Assembly: GCF_003958645.1 (NCBI RefSeq)
Contig: NZ_RXLO01000006.1
Span: 248,001-312,000 of the forward strand
Length of the DNA: 64,000 nt
Reading direction: 5' to 3'
DNA from: Chitinophaga rhizosphaerae
Lineage (GTDB): Bacteria > Bacteroidota > Bacteroidia > Chitinophagales > Chitinophagaceae
Position numbers and translations under genes: made by a program. Under the pieces are notes generated by a model. That model was not told the origin of the DNA and ran no database searches. It saw nothing but the letters and a program-made list of their open reading frames with translations. Of the stretch, positions 1 through 9,630 are shown in pieces; position 1 is the first letter of the stretch, and each line of letters starts with the position of its first letter.

Positions 1-1765
1 GGCGATGGGCGAGGCTTTGCCGCTCACGGTCATCGCTGTCATGCAACAATTCGAAAGTAGTGAAGGACGTGAAATCCTTTCCCGGCGCCAGGATCTCCGC
101 GGGGCCCATTGGCAACCGGCTTACGAGCAGCGAATGGTGCGGGAAGCCGAGGAACTTGTCTTCAGCCTGGTTATGCGAGGCCCAGGTATTATAGTCTTTA
201 TCTACCAGCCACTTCGTGGTAGACCCGCCCGCCTGGTATGCCGGTGGGATGCCGGCGTAGTGCATCAGTGCGCTGCCTTCGGGGTCGGCATTTGCCAGCG
301 CAAACGAATAATCGCTTTCCACGTGCAGCCGCTTTTCCTGGTCCTGCGTTACGGCCAGCACTTCGCATTCCGTTTCGTTCACCAGCACCGGCCGGCCGGT
401 GCCGTTCCTGACCGTGATCCATTTGGAAACTACCGGGATGCCGTCGTACATCTCGTAATGAACAGACACTTTCATCGCGCCTTTCCATTCCGGTTTCGAT
501 GCGGGTGCTTCGTAATGCATAACCACATGAAGGCCCTTCGGGGGCCAGTCGGCATGCTGTGCATTGTATTTCTGCTGCCAGGGATAGCGGGGTTGCGGCT
601 GGCGCACCTCCAGGCCGGCGAACTGGAAAGCCGACGGGTCGGTCACCATATCTTTCAACCAGGCATCGAGCAGATAGGATTTTTCCGGCTGGCCCGAAAG
701 CCCGCCGATATCGTACCAGGTGCTGTCGAATTTGATGCGCGCCTCGGGTTTCACGGCCCGGAGGTATTGCGCACCGCTGGAAAGGTTCTTGAAGCTCACG
801 CCCGCCAGGTTATCGCCGATATAAAACTCGCGGCTGATCAACCCGTTCGACAATTGCAGTCTTCCGCTCAATCCATCGGCCGCAGGCGCGAAAGTCAGTG
901 CCGAAGCCTGCAGGATGCGGTGGACCAGCCAGTCCTTCGGCGCCGCTGTTTCGCCCGCCGCGTTTGCCCGGCCGATCTGCCGGTTGGCGGATATGGCGGA
1001 AATGATGGCGCGCTGTCGGGTTTCGGCCTGCTGGCGGTTACGTGCAACGGCTTGCTGGTTAAAATGCAGGTCTTTGGCGGGATTGAACTTCCCACTTACA
1101 AGCGGTGTCATCCTGACGTCATAGATCAGTCCACTGAAAGCCTCCATCCGTGCAACGCTTCCGAGAAAAAGCGTATCTGCCTGCAACGGCAAAGCCGCAG
1201 TTTCCGCGGCGGATTTCTTCCCGTTCAGGAATACGGTGGCTTTCTGTTTCGTCACAATGATAGCGATGTGCGCCCACTCGCCGGGGGCAACGTCGCCGAT
1301 GGGCCCGCGGGCCGCCACACCGTTGGCATACAGCGTCCATTGGTTGTTTTCGCGGTACACGGCGTAACCGGATTTCTTGCTGCCAAGCGCGAGTACGGAG
1401 GTTTTGGCAGGCAGGCGGTCGGCAGCGCCCTGCCGGGCGTTGGCTTGCAACCAGATTTCCAGCACGAAATCACCTTTCGCCATACCGGCAGCGCCTGTTG
1501 CGGCATATCCTGCACCTTCACGAAAGAGTACAGCGCCCTCTCCTGCCAGCTTTTTATCAGCAGGAGCATCGGCAAAAAACAAGGGCTGCCCTTTGCGCTT
1601 CAACGCATTTCCCGTACCGCCCATCGGCCAGAGCGAATCGGGCGCGGTGGCATAGGTAACGGCACCCGCCCGTCCCATATTGTACTGGAAGGCAGGGGCC
1701 TGCTGGGCGGCGGCCGTCATACAGACCAACATGGTGGATGCGGCCAGCGAGAGGTATTTCATCAT
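1..1765 (-). CDS. Secreted LamG-domain protein, putative glycoside hydrolase (3' end outside window)
   Basis: The frame stays open from the start codon to base 1, so the C-terminus is missing; about 588 residues are visible. The N-terminus (MMKYLSLAAS, then a hydrophobic run ending in TAAAQQ) is a signal peptide, so the protein is exported. Residues about 75-230 read as a LamG/concanavalin-like jelly roll (EWAHIAIIV, VFLNGKK, LFLGSVARME). From about residue 290 follows a beta-sandwich-like region (LQLSNGLISREFYIGDNLAG, ARIKFDSTWYDIGGL) reminiscent of the N-terminal domain of GH36-type alpha-galactosidases; that resemblance is by eye and the catalytic domain is not in view. The start could also be the ATG at 1786; I prefer 1765 because it gives the cleaner signal peptide. 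It follows the upstream gene by a few tens of bases and closes the SusCD operon. Confidence 0.8.
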   Translation of the reverse strand, partial: MMKYLSLAASTMLVCMTAAAQQAPAFQYNMGRAGAVTYATAPDSLWPMGGTGNALKRKGQPLFFADAPADKKLAGEGAVLFREGAGYAATGAAGMAKGDFVLEIWLQANARQGAADRLPAKTSVLALGSKKSGYAVYRENNQWTLYANGVAARGPIGDVAPGEWAHIAIIVTKQKATVFLNGKKSAAETAALPLQADTLFLGSVARMEAFSGLIYDVRMTPLVSGKFNPAKDLHFNQQAVARNRQQAETRQRAIISAISANRQIGRANAAGETAAPKDWLVHRILQASALTFAPAADGLSGRLQLSNGLISREFYIGDNLAGVSFKNLSSGAQYLRAVKPEARIKFDSTWYDIGGLSGQPEKSYLLDAWLKDMVTDPSAFQFAGLEVRQPQPRYPWQQKYNAQHADWPPKGLHVVMHYEAPASKPEWKGAMKVSVHYEMYDGIPVVSKWITVRNGTGRPVLVNETECEVLAVTQDQEKRLHVESDYSFALANADPEGSALMHYAGIPPAYQAGGSTTKWLVDKDYNTWASHNQAEDKFLGFPHHSLLVSRLPMGPAEILAPGKDFTSFTTFELLHDSDDRERQSLAHR

Positions 1766-1801
1766 ATTTCCTTTGCTATCGTTCATGTCAACAATTATTA
1801 T

Positions 1802-4126
1802 TTATCGTCCGGCAACCTGAATTTCGATTTCGCCGTTGTTATGGATCTTCACGTTCGTTGCCCCGCCGGAGGGTACCGCCACTTTCGGCCACTGTACAAA
1901 TTGCGTGTACCCCATTGGCTTGCGGGACTGACGGGCGTTTTCAGCGAAAACCGAAACGGCCGCGTCGTAGGGCGTTGAGTTGGTGAGGCGCAGGGTGACG
2001 GAGGATTTGTCTTCTGTCAGCTTTTCCGCATTCACATGGTCGAATACGTACATCAAGCCTTCGCCGGGGCGCACATATATCCCGGGAATTTCCATGGCCA
2101 TGAGAATGCCGTTGGTTTCGGTCCACGAGTTGCGGGTATGGATGAAGTTGCCGATGGCGCCGGCGCCTTCCGCATCGCTGGGCTGGATGCGTTCCATGCT
2201 GCTGCCGATGAGATAATTGGTTGTGATGTGCCCCGGCATGTTCACGGCTTCTGTATGGGCGTGCTGGATGTCGCGGAGGAGATCGGCGTAGTGGCGGTTG
2301 CCGGTGGCGCGGAATAGTTTGAAAAGATGATCGGAGGATGTAGTACAAACGCCCGGAGCCGCGTGTTTATTCTGGCTGCTGGCCCAAACGGCGCCAGCCA
2401 TCCGTCCGCCCAGCTTCGCGATGGTGCTTCCAGGCGGGAAGACAGGGTCGTAGGCCAATGTCCACGACGCGCAGAGGGCGGCTTGCGCTTTGGCGCGCTC
2501 CAGCCAGATCGTTTTGCCGGTGTACCGGTACATCGCCATGAGCGATTCCATGAACCCGAAGGCTGTTTCGGAATCCGCGTCCTGCGAAATATCGCCGCAG
2601 GCGCCGCCGGTAAAACCGCGCTGCTCCATATCTCGCCGGTAATAAAACTCCGCGGCATCGCCGGCCACTGTCAGCCACTCCGGCCGGCGGAAATAATCGG
2701 CGGCCAGTGCGAGGCCCGCCGGCACGATGGCCCCGGCCGACGAATTAAAAACCGCCACGGCGCCCGTTTCCGGAACAATGTACTGGCCGAATTCGCCATG
2801 GGCTTTCCAGGTTGTCACGAAAGCGGCGGCCAATCGTTGCGCGGCCGTTTCCCATTTCGGGTTGATGATGTTCCCATGCCCCTGGGCTTTCAGCAGCAGG
2901 AGGTGTTTCATGAGCCAGAACAGCACATCGCCGTTTTTGCGCACCATCGCCTGGAGCGCCGGGAAATCAGGATGGGCTTTCTCCGTCCCCAGTTCCCCTT
3001 CTTCCGAAATAAACCCATAAAAATATCCACTTCCGCCCTGCATCTTCGATACGATGAAATCCAGCTCTTCCGCCACCCTGTATCTTTCCAGTGAATCATT
3101 CAGCGCCAGCATGGGGAAGGTATTGATCATGCCGCTCACCCATCCCAACTGGAAATGCCGGCTGTTTTCCGGCAGGTAATATTTCCCGGCTTTCGTTTCC
3201 ATGAAATTACCGCGGCAGATAGCTGTCCCCAATTGCGCCACCTTACTCATGGGCACGAGATTTCTCGGCGTATTCGGCCCCGTCACCGATTTCCGGATCT
3301 CCATGAAATGCCGGAAATGACCGGAAATCCCTTCCGATTTCTTTCCAAATATTTTAAAACGCAACACTACTTCATCGCCGGCCGACCAATCCGGCGCTTT
3401 GTCGCCGCTGGCGTGAAAATCCCCGAACCCCGCGGCGCGCGTGCGCATGGCAGGGGCTGTGATCCGGAAAGTACAGGTGTCGCGCCGCTGATTTTCGAAA
3501 ATCGATAACCCGTTATTGCCGAACCGGGTCTGCTGCCCGGTGAGCACGAACCAGCTCTGGCCCTTGCCGGGCGCGTAAAAACTCATGCCGGGAGCTGCGG
3601 TGTTGGCAGACTGCAGCTCGAGGAACGAAGTATCCGCCCCGGGTAATGCAAGGCGCGGGTTGTTGGAGATCGTCAAAGGCACACCGGGATTGAAGTACAT
3701 ATCTTTCGGGTACTGCGGATTATACCCGTTGCCGATGGCGCGGTAACGGTTGCCGTTGTAAACGATGCCTGGCACCAAAACGTAATTATCATCCCGCCAG
3801 TCCCCGAAAACGAAATCCACCACCAGCGCGGTAGTTGTCGCTTTTCCCTTCAGCAGCCTGCAACCGAGCGCCACTTCGGCCCCACCGTTTGCCGCGGGTT
3901 TCATTTTCCAGTCGAGCTGCCAGACATTGGTGCCGTCTATCAGCACATTCCCGTTTTTGAACGGCAGCGAACGCTGCACCACAGTGCCTTCGTATTGTTG
4001 CAGGCTGACCTTCAGCCCGCTGTTCAATGGGCCGATGGCGGCCGGAGGTACTGCCTGCTGCCCACAGGCGATTCCCGTCCAGCCCGCCATCAACCACACA
4101 CTTGTCCATTTCACTTTGCGTATCAT
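1802..4126 (-). CDS. Secreted protein of unknown function, probable alpha/alpha-toroid glycosidase-like
   Basis: 774 residues beginning MIRKVKWTSVWLMAGW with a signal peptide; Cys21 in GIACG could be a lipobox, so it may be a lipoprotein. No family is recognised with certainty. The N-terminal third (to about 270) is beta-rich and carries GDWRDDNYVLVPG. From about residue 300 it is helical with regularly spaced aromatic and Glu-rich segments (HFQLGWVSGMINTFPMLA, GDVLFWLMKHLLLLKAQGHG, DADSETAFGFMESLMAMYRY), the look of an (alpha/alpha)6 or six-hairpin glycosidase or lyase. The C-terminal 80 residues return to beta structure. It lies 300 bases after the SusD gene and 16-37 bases before the LamG-type protein, so it probably acts on the glycan imported by this locus. 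Substrate and catalytic residues are not assignable from sequence alone. Confidence 0.8.
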   Translation of the reverse strand: MIRKVKWTSVWLMAGWTGIACGQQAVPPAAIGPLNSGLKVSLQQYEGTVVQRSLPFKNGNVLIDGTNVWQLDWKMKPAANGGAEVALGCRLLKGKATTTALVVDFVFGDWRDDNYVLVPGIVYNGNRYRAIGNGYNPQYPKDMYFNPGVPLTISNNPRLALPGADTSFLELQSANTAAPGMSFYAPGKGQSWFVLTGQQTRFGNNGLSIFENQRRDTCTFRITAPAMRTRAAGFGDFHASGDKAPDWSAGDEVVLRFKIFGKKSEGISGHFRHFMEIRKSVTGPNTPRNLVPMSKVAQLGTAICRGNFMETKAGKYYLPENSRHFQLGWVSGMINTFPMLALNDSLERYRVAEELDFIVSKMQGGSGYFYGFISEEGELGTEKAHPDFPALQAMVRKNGDVLFWLMKHLLLLKAQGHGNIINPKWETAAQRLAAAFVTTWKAHGEFGQYIVPETGAVAVFNSSAGAIVPAGLALAADYFRRPEWLTVAGDAAEFYYRRDMEQRGFTGGACGDISQDADSETAFGFMESLMAMYRYTGKTIWLERAKAQAALCASWTLAYDPVFPPGSTIAKLGGRMAGAVWASSQNKHAAPGVCTTSSDHLFKLFRATGNRHYADLLRDIQHAHTEAVNMPGHITTNYLIGSSMERIQPSDAEGAGAIGNFIHTRNSWTETNGILMAMEIPGIYVRPGEGLMYVFDHVNAEKLTEDKSSVTLRLTNSTPYDAAVSVFAENARQSRKPMGYTQFVQWPKVAVPSGGATNVKIHNNGEIEIQVAGR

Positions 4127-4253
4127 CGTTTCTTGTTAATCTGTGAATAATATACTGCCGGGAACGGCAGTACCATTTTTCTTCGGGCGTTCAGTGTCAG
4201 CTACCAACTGATCCGCCCGGTGGACTTAACCAGTTTAATTCAACCAGAGAGTC

Positions 4254-4270
4254 TTTACATTTACTGTAAA
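4254..4270. promoter_or_regulatory. Inverted repeat TTTACA-N5-TGTAAA
   Basis: A perfect 6-bp inverted repeat with a 5-bp centre lies in the 300-bp gap between SusD and the toroid-like gene. It is the size and shape of a dimeric regulator operator. Just to its left two AACCAG hexamers stand 14 bp apart (4229-4250). The binding protein is unknown. Confidence 0.35.
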
Positions 4271-4312
4271 CGTGGCATTATCTTTTTATTCCAGGTGTTT
4301 ACCGAAAGCGCC

Positions 4313-4340
4313 GGCGCCGACGGAAAAATCCGTCAGCGCC
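4313..4340. terminator. 12-bp stem-loop with one mismatch, downstream of SusD
   Basis: Bases 4313-4324 pair with 4329-4340 except for one C/A mismatch, around an AAAA (TTTT on the minus strand) loop. No clear T-run follows on the minus strand, so it is either a weak terminator or a processing/stability hairpin separating susCD from the two enzyme genes. Confidence 0.4.
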
Positions 4341-4426
4341 GTGCCCGGCCGGCAAGTGATTCCTATTTCATTTGTGATATGCTTCTTCCTGCTTTTGCCG
4401 GCTTTATCAGTCTACATGAATTACCG

Positions 4427-6238
4427 TTATTGCAAGGGATCGAAGGGTCCGCCCCATTCCTTGTTCTGCTTCAGCACACCCTTCGACTGCGACAACTGGC
4501 TTTCCGGCAGTGCGTAGAACCAGTGGTTCAGGTCGAGGTTGAACTTGTAATTATCGTCGTTATCGAGATTGTCGATGTATTTGGCGGAGAATTTCGCGCG
4601 GACGGATGCCGTCATGATATTATCGGCCGGTGTCACCATCTGGCCGTCTTTGATGGTGATGTACAACCCATGGCGGAAGCCCTGGTTATTGAGGATATCA
4701 TACCGTTTCCAGCGGCGGAGATCGTTGAAGCGTTTGTTTTCGTAGGCGAATTCCGCGAATCGTTCCTGGATGAGTGCTTCGCGGACCTGCCCCTGCGTAG
4801 TGGCCGTGATACCATATGTATCGCCCGCTCCTGCCGCGATGCCGGCGCGCTTGCGGATGTCTTTCATCACCTGGATGGCTTCTGCCATACGGCCGGTTTC
4901 GTTGGCGCATTCGGCATAGTTCATCATTACTTCCGCGAACCGGATCTCCACCCAGTCGGTCTGCGCCTGTCCGCCGAGGCCCGCCGTTACCGTAGTATCC
5001 AGCCCTTTCCGCTGGAAGAACCCTGTGATGCTGGGGTTCCCGGGCATGGAGGGGTGGATCACGTTGAGCATATTCACGAATTTGGCCTGGCCGGCATCAT
5101 ATTTCCAGACGTTCCAGAAGCTATTACCTTTCACGTAGATCGGCGCCACTTCATCGGGTGTGGGATACGGCGTTCCACCGCAGAACACCGTAGTGTAGAA
5201 CCGGTCGTCGCGGTTGGTATAGAAATCGGTGAGGAACTGGGCGTTGTAGGCATCATTGTCCAGCTGTGCCTTATCCAGCAGCATGGGCGAGCCGTCGCGC
5301 TTCGGGAAAGCGAGCAACAGCGACAGGATGGGCTGGTTGTTGTTAGACGCGTCTTTGGTCAGCGGTTCGGGCCGGATGCCGTTAAAATTGTTGGGATGGT
5401 TGGGATAGAGGAACTGGTTGACCATGATCACTTCCTTGTTCCTTTCCTCCGACCAGATCGTTCTGAAATTCGGGTGCAGTGCGTGCCCCTGTGCTACGGC
5501 TTCGTCCATCGCTGCTTTGGTGGCCGTATATGCGGCCTGCCAGCGCGCCTGGTCGTTGGTGGGATTGAAAAGCGGGCTGGCCCATTGCATCAATACCTTC
5601 CCCTTGAACGCCATCGCCGCCACCTTCGTGATGCGGCCATAGTCTTGCGCTGCGTTGGGATATACACCCGGGAGCGCTGCAATTGCGTCATCCAGGTCTT
5701 TTACGATCTGTGCGATGCATTCCGACGTTTTGTTGCGGGCTACGAACAGCCCTTCCACATTCGTTTCGTCCTGCGTTTTGAGAATGAGGGGTACACCGCC
5801 CACGTTGTTTACCATACCGTAATACGCCCAGGCGCGCCAGAACTTCGCTTCACCCTGCAATCGCTGATTGGTGACGGGGGAAATAACAGATGCCGGAGCT
5901 TCCGCCAGGTGGTCGAGGAAGAAATTGATCCGGTCGATCTGCTCGTAGTTGAGCCCGGAAGTGGTAGACGATACGGAGATGATGCCGCGGTTGTAATCGG
6001 GCATGCTGCGTACGTTGCTCATCCCCTCGTCCGAACTGTTGCCGTTGAAGGGCCATGAAGGCATCATGCGCCCGTAGATGTCGCTGAGGAAGGCCTTGAT
6101 CATCGCCGAATCCTTCCAGACGGTTTCGGGGTTCAGGTTGTTATTATTTTCGTAATCGAGCCCTTTCTTGCAGGCCTGGCCGCCGAGCGCCGCCGCGCCT
6201 GCGAGCATGATCGTAAATAGTTTATTGCTGAATTTCAT
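4427..6238 (-). CDS. SusD/RagB-family outer-membrane glycan-binding lipoprotein
   Basis: 603 residues. The signal peptide ends in a lipobox (GGQAC, Cys23), so the mature protein is a surface lipoprotein. SusD hallmarks are present: an N-terminal helical segment after the Cys (NPETVWKDSAMIKAFLSDIY), the QGEAKFWRAWAYYGMVNNVG helix typical of the TPR-like SusD core, and a C-terminal EALIQERFAEFAYENKRFND segment seen in most RagB/SusD proteins. SusD proteins cap the SusC channel and bind the oligosaccharide before import. It follows SusC by 18 bases, the canonical pairing. Length is usual for the family. The ligand cannot be named from sequence. Confidence 0.96.
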   Translation of the reverse strand: MKFSNKLFTIMLAGAAALGGQACKKGLDYENNNNLNPETVWKDSAMIKAFLSDIYGRMMPSWPFNGNSSDEGMSNVRSMPDYNRGIISVSSTTSGLNYEQIDRINFFLDHLAEAPASVISPVTNQRLQGEAKFWRAWAYYGMVNNVGGVPLILKTQDETNVEGLFVARNKTSECIAQIVKDLDDAIAALPGVYPNAAQDYGRITKVAAMAFKGKVLMQWASPLFNPTNDQARWQAAYTATKAAMDEAVAQGHALHPNFRTIWSEERNKEVIMVNQFLYPNHPNNFNGIRPEPLTKDASNNNQPILSLLLAFPKRDGSPMLLDKAQLDNDAYNAQFLTDFYTNRDDRFYTTVFCGGTPYPTPDEVAPIYVKGNSFWNVWKYDAGQAKFVNMLNVIHPSMPGNPSITGFFQRKGLDTTVTAGLGGQAQTDWVEIRFAEVMMNYAECANETGRMAEAIQVMKDIRKRAGIAAGAGDTYGITATTQGQVREALIQERFAEFAYENKRFNDLRRWKRYDILNNQGFRHGLYITIKDGQMVTPADNIMTASVRAKFSAKYIDNLDNDDNYKFNLDLNHWFYALPESQLSQSKGVLKQNKEWGGPFDPLQ

Positions 6239-6256
6239 AATTGCGGAATTTGGTGA

Positions 6257-9200
6257 TTACAGGGAAAGAACCGCGCCGAAGTTGAACGCTTTCATGATGG
6301 GATAGGTGAAACCGTCCGCCATTTCGGGATCGTAGTATTGCTTCCCGAATTTGCTGATGACGAACAGGTTGCTGCCGTTAAAGAAGAACCTCAGTCCGCG
6401 GATGCCTGCCTTACTGGTGAGTGACGAAGGCAAACTGTAGGAAGCCGCCAGGAAACGGAGCCGCAGGAAGCTGGCTTCCTTGCTCCAGAAGGTGCTCGCA
6501 TCGTTGGTAACCCTGCGGGTGCCGTCGTTGGCGGAATAGCGGCGGGGCAGTCCGGCATTGGGGTTCTCGGGTGTCCAGCCGTCGGTGTACCAATCGCGCC
6601 ACATACGGTTCCATTCCACGTTGCCGTCTACCAGATTGTTGACCATCCGGTACTGTCTGAAGTTGCCGCCGAACGAAGCCTGCAGCCCGAACCCTTTCCA
6701 TTCCGCACCCAGGTTCAGGCCTACGGTAACGGGGTTGCTGTTGGCTTTCACCACTTCAAAATCCCAGTCGTCGATCTTGCCGTCGGGTGTATTGTTGGGC
6801 CCGCTGATGTCTTTGTAAGTCAATTGCCCCGGTTGCGGCGCGATACCGTAGTATTTATAGCCCGGGTTCTTGGACACGAACGCGTCCACGTCGGCCTGTG
6901 TGCGCAGCATGCCCGTCACCACACGCGTTACCACCCGGCTTACGTTGTTGCCAACGGTTTTCTGCCAGGGGTAAGAAATGTTCTCGTCGCGGATATTGTA
7001 TTTGGCCACACCATATCCCGCGTTGGCGTTCACATAATATTTGAAATTACCGATGTTGCGGTTCATACCGAGGGTCAGCTCCACCCCTTTCGATTCCATT
7101 TCGCCATAGTTGGCATCGGGCAGGTTACGGCTGAATGTAGGCGGCACCGAAGCCAGGCGTTTCCCGAGGATATCGTAGGTTTTTACTTTATAGAATTCGA
7201 GCGAGGCGTTGTAGTGGTCGAGGAAGTTGGCTTCCAGGGCGGCGTTGTAGCTTCGCGATTTTTCCCAGGTCAGGTCTTTGTTCACGATCGGCCCGTAAGT
7301 TACGCCCACATTGGTCTTGGGATTCGTCCCGAAAAAGGCGGAGCTGCCGTTTGCGTAAGACTGCTGCCACTGCCATCCGCCCACGAGGTCGTTCCCCGTC
7401 AGGCCTGTGGACGCGCGCAGTTTCAGGAACTGGATGCCGTTCACGCCCGAGAAGAACTTCTCCTTAGAAATGATCCAGCCGGCGGAAACGGAGGGAAAGA
7501 AGCCCCAGCGCCGTTCCGGAGCGAACTGCATCGAACCGTCGTACCGGTAGCTGAACGCCGCGATGTATTTGCCGTCGAAATCATAGCTCAACTGCCCCAC
7601 CCAGGAACGGCGGCCGTTGTTCTGCTCGGTACTGCCACCGTTGTAGGAATCCAGCCGGTCACCGCTGGTAGCCCACCACTGGTCTTTCACGATCACCGGG
7701 AAATTGTCGCGCGAGGACGTGATGCCACCGGCCGACCAATCCGATTTTTCATACAGCAACATCGCCTTCACGTGGTGAAGCCCGAAAGTGCTGTCGTAAT
7801 TCAGGGCGAAGTTCAACGTGTGAGACGTCATCCAGGAATAGTTTTCCTGCAGGTAGGATTTCCCGATCTGCGAAGACTTCTTGAGTGCAATGCGGTCCGC
7901 ATCGTTGGTACTGATCTGCCTTACGCCGGTGGTTTTCATCACCCACATGTCGTACAGTGTTTCGAAAGCCTTTCCGCGGGTGTTGAAATACGACTTGAAA
8001 AACTGGCCGCTGGCCGACAATCCGGGGATGCCCGGCACCTTGTATTGCAAGCGCACGTTGATCGTGGGTGAAAGCCAGTTACGTTTGATATAGCCGCCGT
8101 CGCCACGGGTTTCCGCGCCTACGTTGGCGATCCAGCCATAATCGATCGGGTTACCGCCGTCTGTCCAGATCGGCTGCTCGGGCTGCCACAGGAGCTGTTT
8201 ACGGTAGAGATCGTTAGGATTGGCCGCCACGGCGGTATTCGGCGGACCGTAAGTAAGACCGTTGTACATTTGTACGCTGGTAAATGCCTGCAGCCTCGGT
8301 GTAATATCGGCCGTAATGTTTGCGCGAAAATTGTAACGGTCGTACGTCAGGTTCTTCATCATGGCATCTTCCTTCACGTAGGCGCCGGAAATGAAGTATT
8401 TGATCTTCTCGCTGCCGCCGCTCACGCTGAGGTTGTGCGACGAAATGTTGGGATCGTTGTACACTTCGTTCAACTGATCATAGCCCCATCCGTTATTGAT
8501 CTTTTTGAAATAGTCGAAATCGGACTGCGACCACATGGAGCTGGAACCGGGATTAAGGCGGTTGTAAATTTCACCGGTCTCGATGGCGCTGGTGCGCTCG
8601 GCGTTTTTCCCTCTTTTGGAGAAACCGGTGTTGTAGGAATAATTGATGCTCGCCAGCCCCAAAGCGCCGCGGCGGGTCGTTATGACGATAACACCGCCGG
8701 CCGCGCGGGCACCGTACACGGCAGCCGCCGCCGCATCTTTCAGCACCGAAATGTTATCGATATCGATAGCCGATAGGTTGTTAAAATCGTCTGCTGTGGA
8801 AATAATACCGTCGATTACGAATAGCGCGGCCTGGTTGTTGAACGAAGTACCTACGCGCACGCGGATCGATGGCGCCGATCCGGGAATGCCCGATGGCGTG
8901 GATACGAAAACGCCGGGGAACTGTCCGGCCAGCAGGTTGCCGACAGACGTGGTCGGGAAATTCCGACGGTCTTCATCCATCTTCATGGTGGCCACCGAGC
9001 CGGTCACGAGGTCTTTGCGCTGCGTGCCGTACCCCGTCACCACAAAATCTTTCATGGTAGTGGCGGTGCTTTTCAGTATTACGCGAAGCGTTGGCCCGGA
9101 AACCGTCACGACCTTGCTTTCGAAGCCCGTCATGGAAATCCGGAGTTTGGCGTTCAGGGGAACGCTTAAGGAGAACCGGCCCTCTTCGTCGGCCGCCATG

Positions 9201-9370
9201 CTTTTCTTTTCTCCGCCGGTCTGGCTGATGGTAGCCCCCGGCAACGGCGCACCCGTGGAGTCGGTGACTACGCCTTTAACTTGCATGTTGTTTTGCGCAT
9301 ACATACTCGTGGAATAGAAAACCAGGCACAACAAACCCAGCATCCAGCGCTTAAATTTTGATTGATTCAT
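6257..9370 (-). CDS. SusC/RagA-family TonB-dependent outer-membrane transporter
   Basis: 1037 residues with a signal peptide (cleavage near Ala25). Residues about 29-110 form a carboxypeptidase-regulatory-like beta sandwich (VKGVVTDSTGAPLPGATI). The plug follows, with FVVTGYGTQRKDLVTGSV and the SusC signature region VLKDAAAAAVYGARAAGGVI. The rest is a beta barrel ending in an aromatic-rich strand (FNFGAVLSL). There is no STN domain, so it is not expected to signal to an anti-sigma factor, unlike the second SusC in this window. It is the first gene of a leftward operon with SusD and two candidate degradative proteins, with an AraC regulator divergently upstream. It should import an oligosaccharide in a TonB-dependent way. 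Confidence 0.96.
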   Translation of the reverse strand: MNQSKFKRWMLGLLCLVFYSTSMYAQNNMQVKGVVTDSTGAPLPGATISQTGGEKKSMAADEEGRFSLSVPLNAKLRISMTGFESKVVTVSGPTLRVILKSTATTMKDFVVTGYGTQRKDLVTGSVATMKMDEDRRNFPTTSVGNLLAGQFPGVFVSTPSGIPGSAPSIRVRVGTSFNNQAALFVIDGIISTADDFNNLSAIDIDNISVLKDAAAAAVYGARAAGGVIVITTRRGALGLASINYSYNTGFSKRGKNAERTSAIETGEIYNRLNPGSSSMWSQSDFDYFKKINNGWGYDQLNEVYNDPNISSHNLSVSGGSEKIKYFISGAYVKEDAMMKNLTYDRYNFRANITADITPRLQAFTSVQMYNGLTYGPPNTAVAANPNDLYRKQLLWQPEQPIWTDGGNPIDYGWIANVGAETRGDGGYIKRNWLSPTINVRLQYKVPGIPGLSASGQFFKSYFNTRGKAFETLYDMWVMKTTGVRQISTNDADRIALKKSSQIGKSYLQENYSWMTSHTLNFALNYDSTFGLHHVKAMLLYEKSDWSAGGITSSRDNFPVIVKDQWWATSGDRLDSYNGGSTEQNNGRRSWVGQLSYDFDGKYIAAFSYRYDGSMQFAPERRWGFFPSVSAGWIISKEKFFSGVNGIQFLKLRASTGLTGNDLVGGWQWQQSYANGSSAFFGTNPKTNVGVTYGPIVNKDLTWEKSRSYNAALEANFLDHYNASLEFYKVKTYDILGKRLASVPPTFSRNLPDANYGEMESKGVELTLGMNRNIGNFKYYVNANAGYGVAKYNIRDENISYPWQKTVGNNVSRVVTRVVTGMLRTQADVDAFVSKNPGYKYYGIAPQPGQLTYKDISGPNNTPDGKIDDWDFEVVKANSNPVTVGLNLGAEWKGFGLQASFGGNFRQYRMVNNLVDGNVEWNRMWRDWYTDGWTPENPNAGLPRRYSANDGTRRVTNDASTFWSKEASFLRLRFLAASYSLPSSLTSKAGIRGLRFFFNGSNLFVISKFGKQYYDPEMADGFTYPIMKAFNFGAVLSL

Positions 9371-9630
9371 AAAGTGAATTGTATAGGTAGAAAAATTACC
9401 GACAGCCCTGTTTCATGGCAAGGCGATCCTATATCCAGGCGATGGCATAAAATTCCAACTCTGCCGCCCGTTCCGCCACCCTAAATTTGACCATTAGCTA
9501 TGCTTTTTTTGCAGGATGGTGATAAATTGTCGGTCAGACATTTAATATGCTGAAAAACCAGCACAAATCAGTATATTTGAATAAGATACATTCCACAAAC
9601 CAACAGAGAAACATTCCAGGACCGGTATTT

